Origin: a virus
DNA: 22,156 nt
Strand: one strand, 5' to 3'
Virus record (IMG/VR): IMGVR_UViG_3300009431_000149
Span: 1-22,156 of that record
Each line of letters starts with the position of its first letter. The stretch's first letter is position 1. The translations under genes and the position numbers were made by a program. A model generated the notes under the pieces. It did no database searches. It was not told the origin of the DNA and was given only the letters and a program-made list of their open reading frames with translations. Of the stretch, positions 21,664-22,156 are shown piece after piece.

Positions 21664-21753
21664 TAACGGCAATCACCATGGCCACAAAGGGCACAGAGGA
21701 CACGAAGGACGACAGAGGCGCGACTTTGTTTAACGGCGGACGGCACGTCCGCC
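21664..21753. repeat. Class A plus class C junction element with mini-ORF
   Basis: ACGGCAATCACC leads into class A units (21680-21708) and the hairpin (21735-21753). ATG 21678 opens a 29-codon frame, MATKGTEDTKDDRG... then LFNGGRHVRPGDL. It ends at TGA 21765-21767, overlapping ATG 21764 as ATGA. Confidence 0.9.
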
Positions 21754-21763
21754 CCGGTGACCT

Positions 21764-21925
21764 ATGAGCAAGCACCAAAAGGCGCTCGTCACAATCTACT
21801 TCCTTGCGGCCGTCGGCAATGCCGTCCTGGCCTGCTGGTACATACCCTCTACGTTTGGCGGCGCGTGCCTAATGGCGGCGGCGGTCTCAGTGATCGACGG
21901 GCTGGAGAAGCTTTGGAATGAGTGA
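21764..21925 (+). CDS. Small two-segment membrane protein, holin-like
   Basis: This is a 53-residue protein with a basic N-terminus (MSKHQK), a hydrophobic segment 7-27 (ALVTIYFLAAVGNAVLACWYI), a short turn (PSTFGG) and a second, weaker hydrophobic segment 33-45. A charged tail (DGLEKLWNE) follows. Two short membrane helices with both ends charged fit a small class II-type holin or another phage membrane peptide, and the position among tail fibre genes is common for lysis genes. No endolysin is visible in the window, so the role is tentative. It starts by ATGA overlap with the element frame and ends eight bases inside the next gene. Confidence 0.6.
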   Translation: MSKHQKALVTIYFLAAVGNAVLACWYIPSTFGGACLMAAAVSVIDGLEKLWNE

Positions 21926-22156
21926 TGACGTCCACCCCGATTATGCCCGCACGCCTGACGGCCAGCCGCCGGCGCCGCCGGCGATGGTCGACCGCAATGC
22001 GTTCTGGGCGGAGATCACGGGCAACGCCGCCGACGGCACGAACCGCTGGAAGTACGCATGGTCCGAGGTCTACAAGGCGTCGGCCGGTTACGGCGGCTGG
22101 TCGGCACTGTCGGGCGGGCGTTCTGGTACCACAACCGCCGATCCGGCGCGGAACAC
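21918..22156 (+). CDS. Tail fibre-type protein, partial (runs off the window)
   Basis: Only the first 79 codons are visible. The start ATG 21918 overlaps the previous gene by eight bases (ATGAGTGA). The sequence opens with a Pro-rich acidic stretch (DYARTPDGQPPAPPAM), then AFWAEITGNAADGTNRWKYAWSEVYK and a Gly/Ser/Thr-rich part. The ITG...RYxW-type segment is often seen in phage fibre or surface proteins of environmental phages. The function is not otherwise determinable. Confidence 0.6.
   Translation, partial: MSDDVHPDYARTPDGQPPAPPAMVDRNAFWAEITGNAADGTNRWKYAWSEVYKASAGYGGWSALSGGRSGTTTADPARN

Noticed and set aside
389-21753. Possible CRISPR array from regularly repeated elements
   Set aside because: Units are 7 or 9 bases in direct tandem without spacers of uniform size, and they are dispersed between genes.

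Overview
The window holds most of the late (packaging, head, tail) module of a tailed phage or prophage. All recognisable genes lie on the + strand, are tightly packed and run in the classical order. DNA is GC-rich. There is no integrase, repressor, tRNA, rRNA or host housekeeping gene, so the host cannot be fixed. The GC-rich codon use and the very many short tandem-repeat families at gene junctions are reminiscent of large environmental bacterial genomes (planctomycete-like or deltaproteobacterial would fit), but that is a guess.

Layout. 56-1372: a small probable winged-helix protein, a zinc-ribbon protein and a Mu gp27/DUF3486-like small terminase. 1412-2872: Mu gp28-like large terminase. 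2920-5484: HK97-type portal fused to a MuF head-morphogenesis domain. 5477-7840: prohead protease and HK97-fold major capsid protein. 7946-8752: DUF2190-like capsid decoration protein with an unexpected signal peptide or membrane anchor. 8854-9598: small unknown proteins. 9709-12009: head-tail connector, neck/tail-completion, tail-terminator-like and tail-tube-like proteins. 12087-16413: a short tape-measure-like protein, a small tail protein and a 682-residue hub/baseplate-like protein. 16472-17224: a beta-class DNA methyltransferase inserted in the tail module. 17280-22156: tail-fibre and adhesin-type proteins (Fn3-like, Gly-Phe repeats, lectin-like, beta-helix), a two-segment holin-like membrane protein and a partial fibre gene. 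No sheath gene is seen, so a non-contractile (siphovirus-like) tail is the simplest reading, although the terminase genes look Mu-like.

The striking feature is what lies between the genes. Most junctions carry a short repetitive element from a small set of families: (A) 9-nt units ending ACAAAG; (B) inverted arrays of 9-nt units (CAACAGAGG...GCAGAGG facing TCCTCCGCT...CCTCCGTTGC); (C) a 19-nt hairpin GGCGGACG-GCA-CGTCCGCC preceded by TTTAAC; (D) heptamer arrays (GTGCCCA, GCGGATT, AGCTGAT, AATGAGC, CTAACCT types). They sit just upstream of, or contain, the Shine-Dalgarno sequence and often the start codon of the next gene. Many are open reading frames whose stop overlaps the next start (ATGA, TGATG). 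Several have become part of proteins: three unrelated proteins share a B-encoded N-terminus, and the portal-MuF linker is B-encoded.

No gene-free stretch exceeds about 150 bases. No promoter, convincing rho-independent terminator or CRISPR array was recognised.
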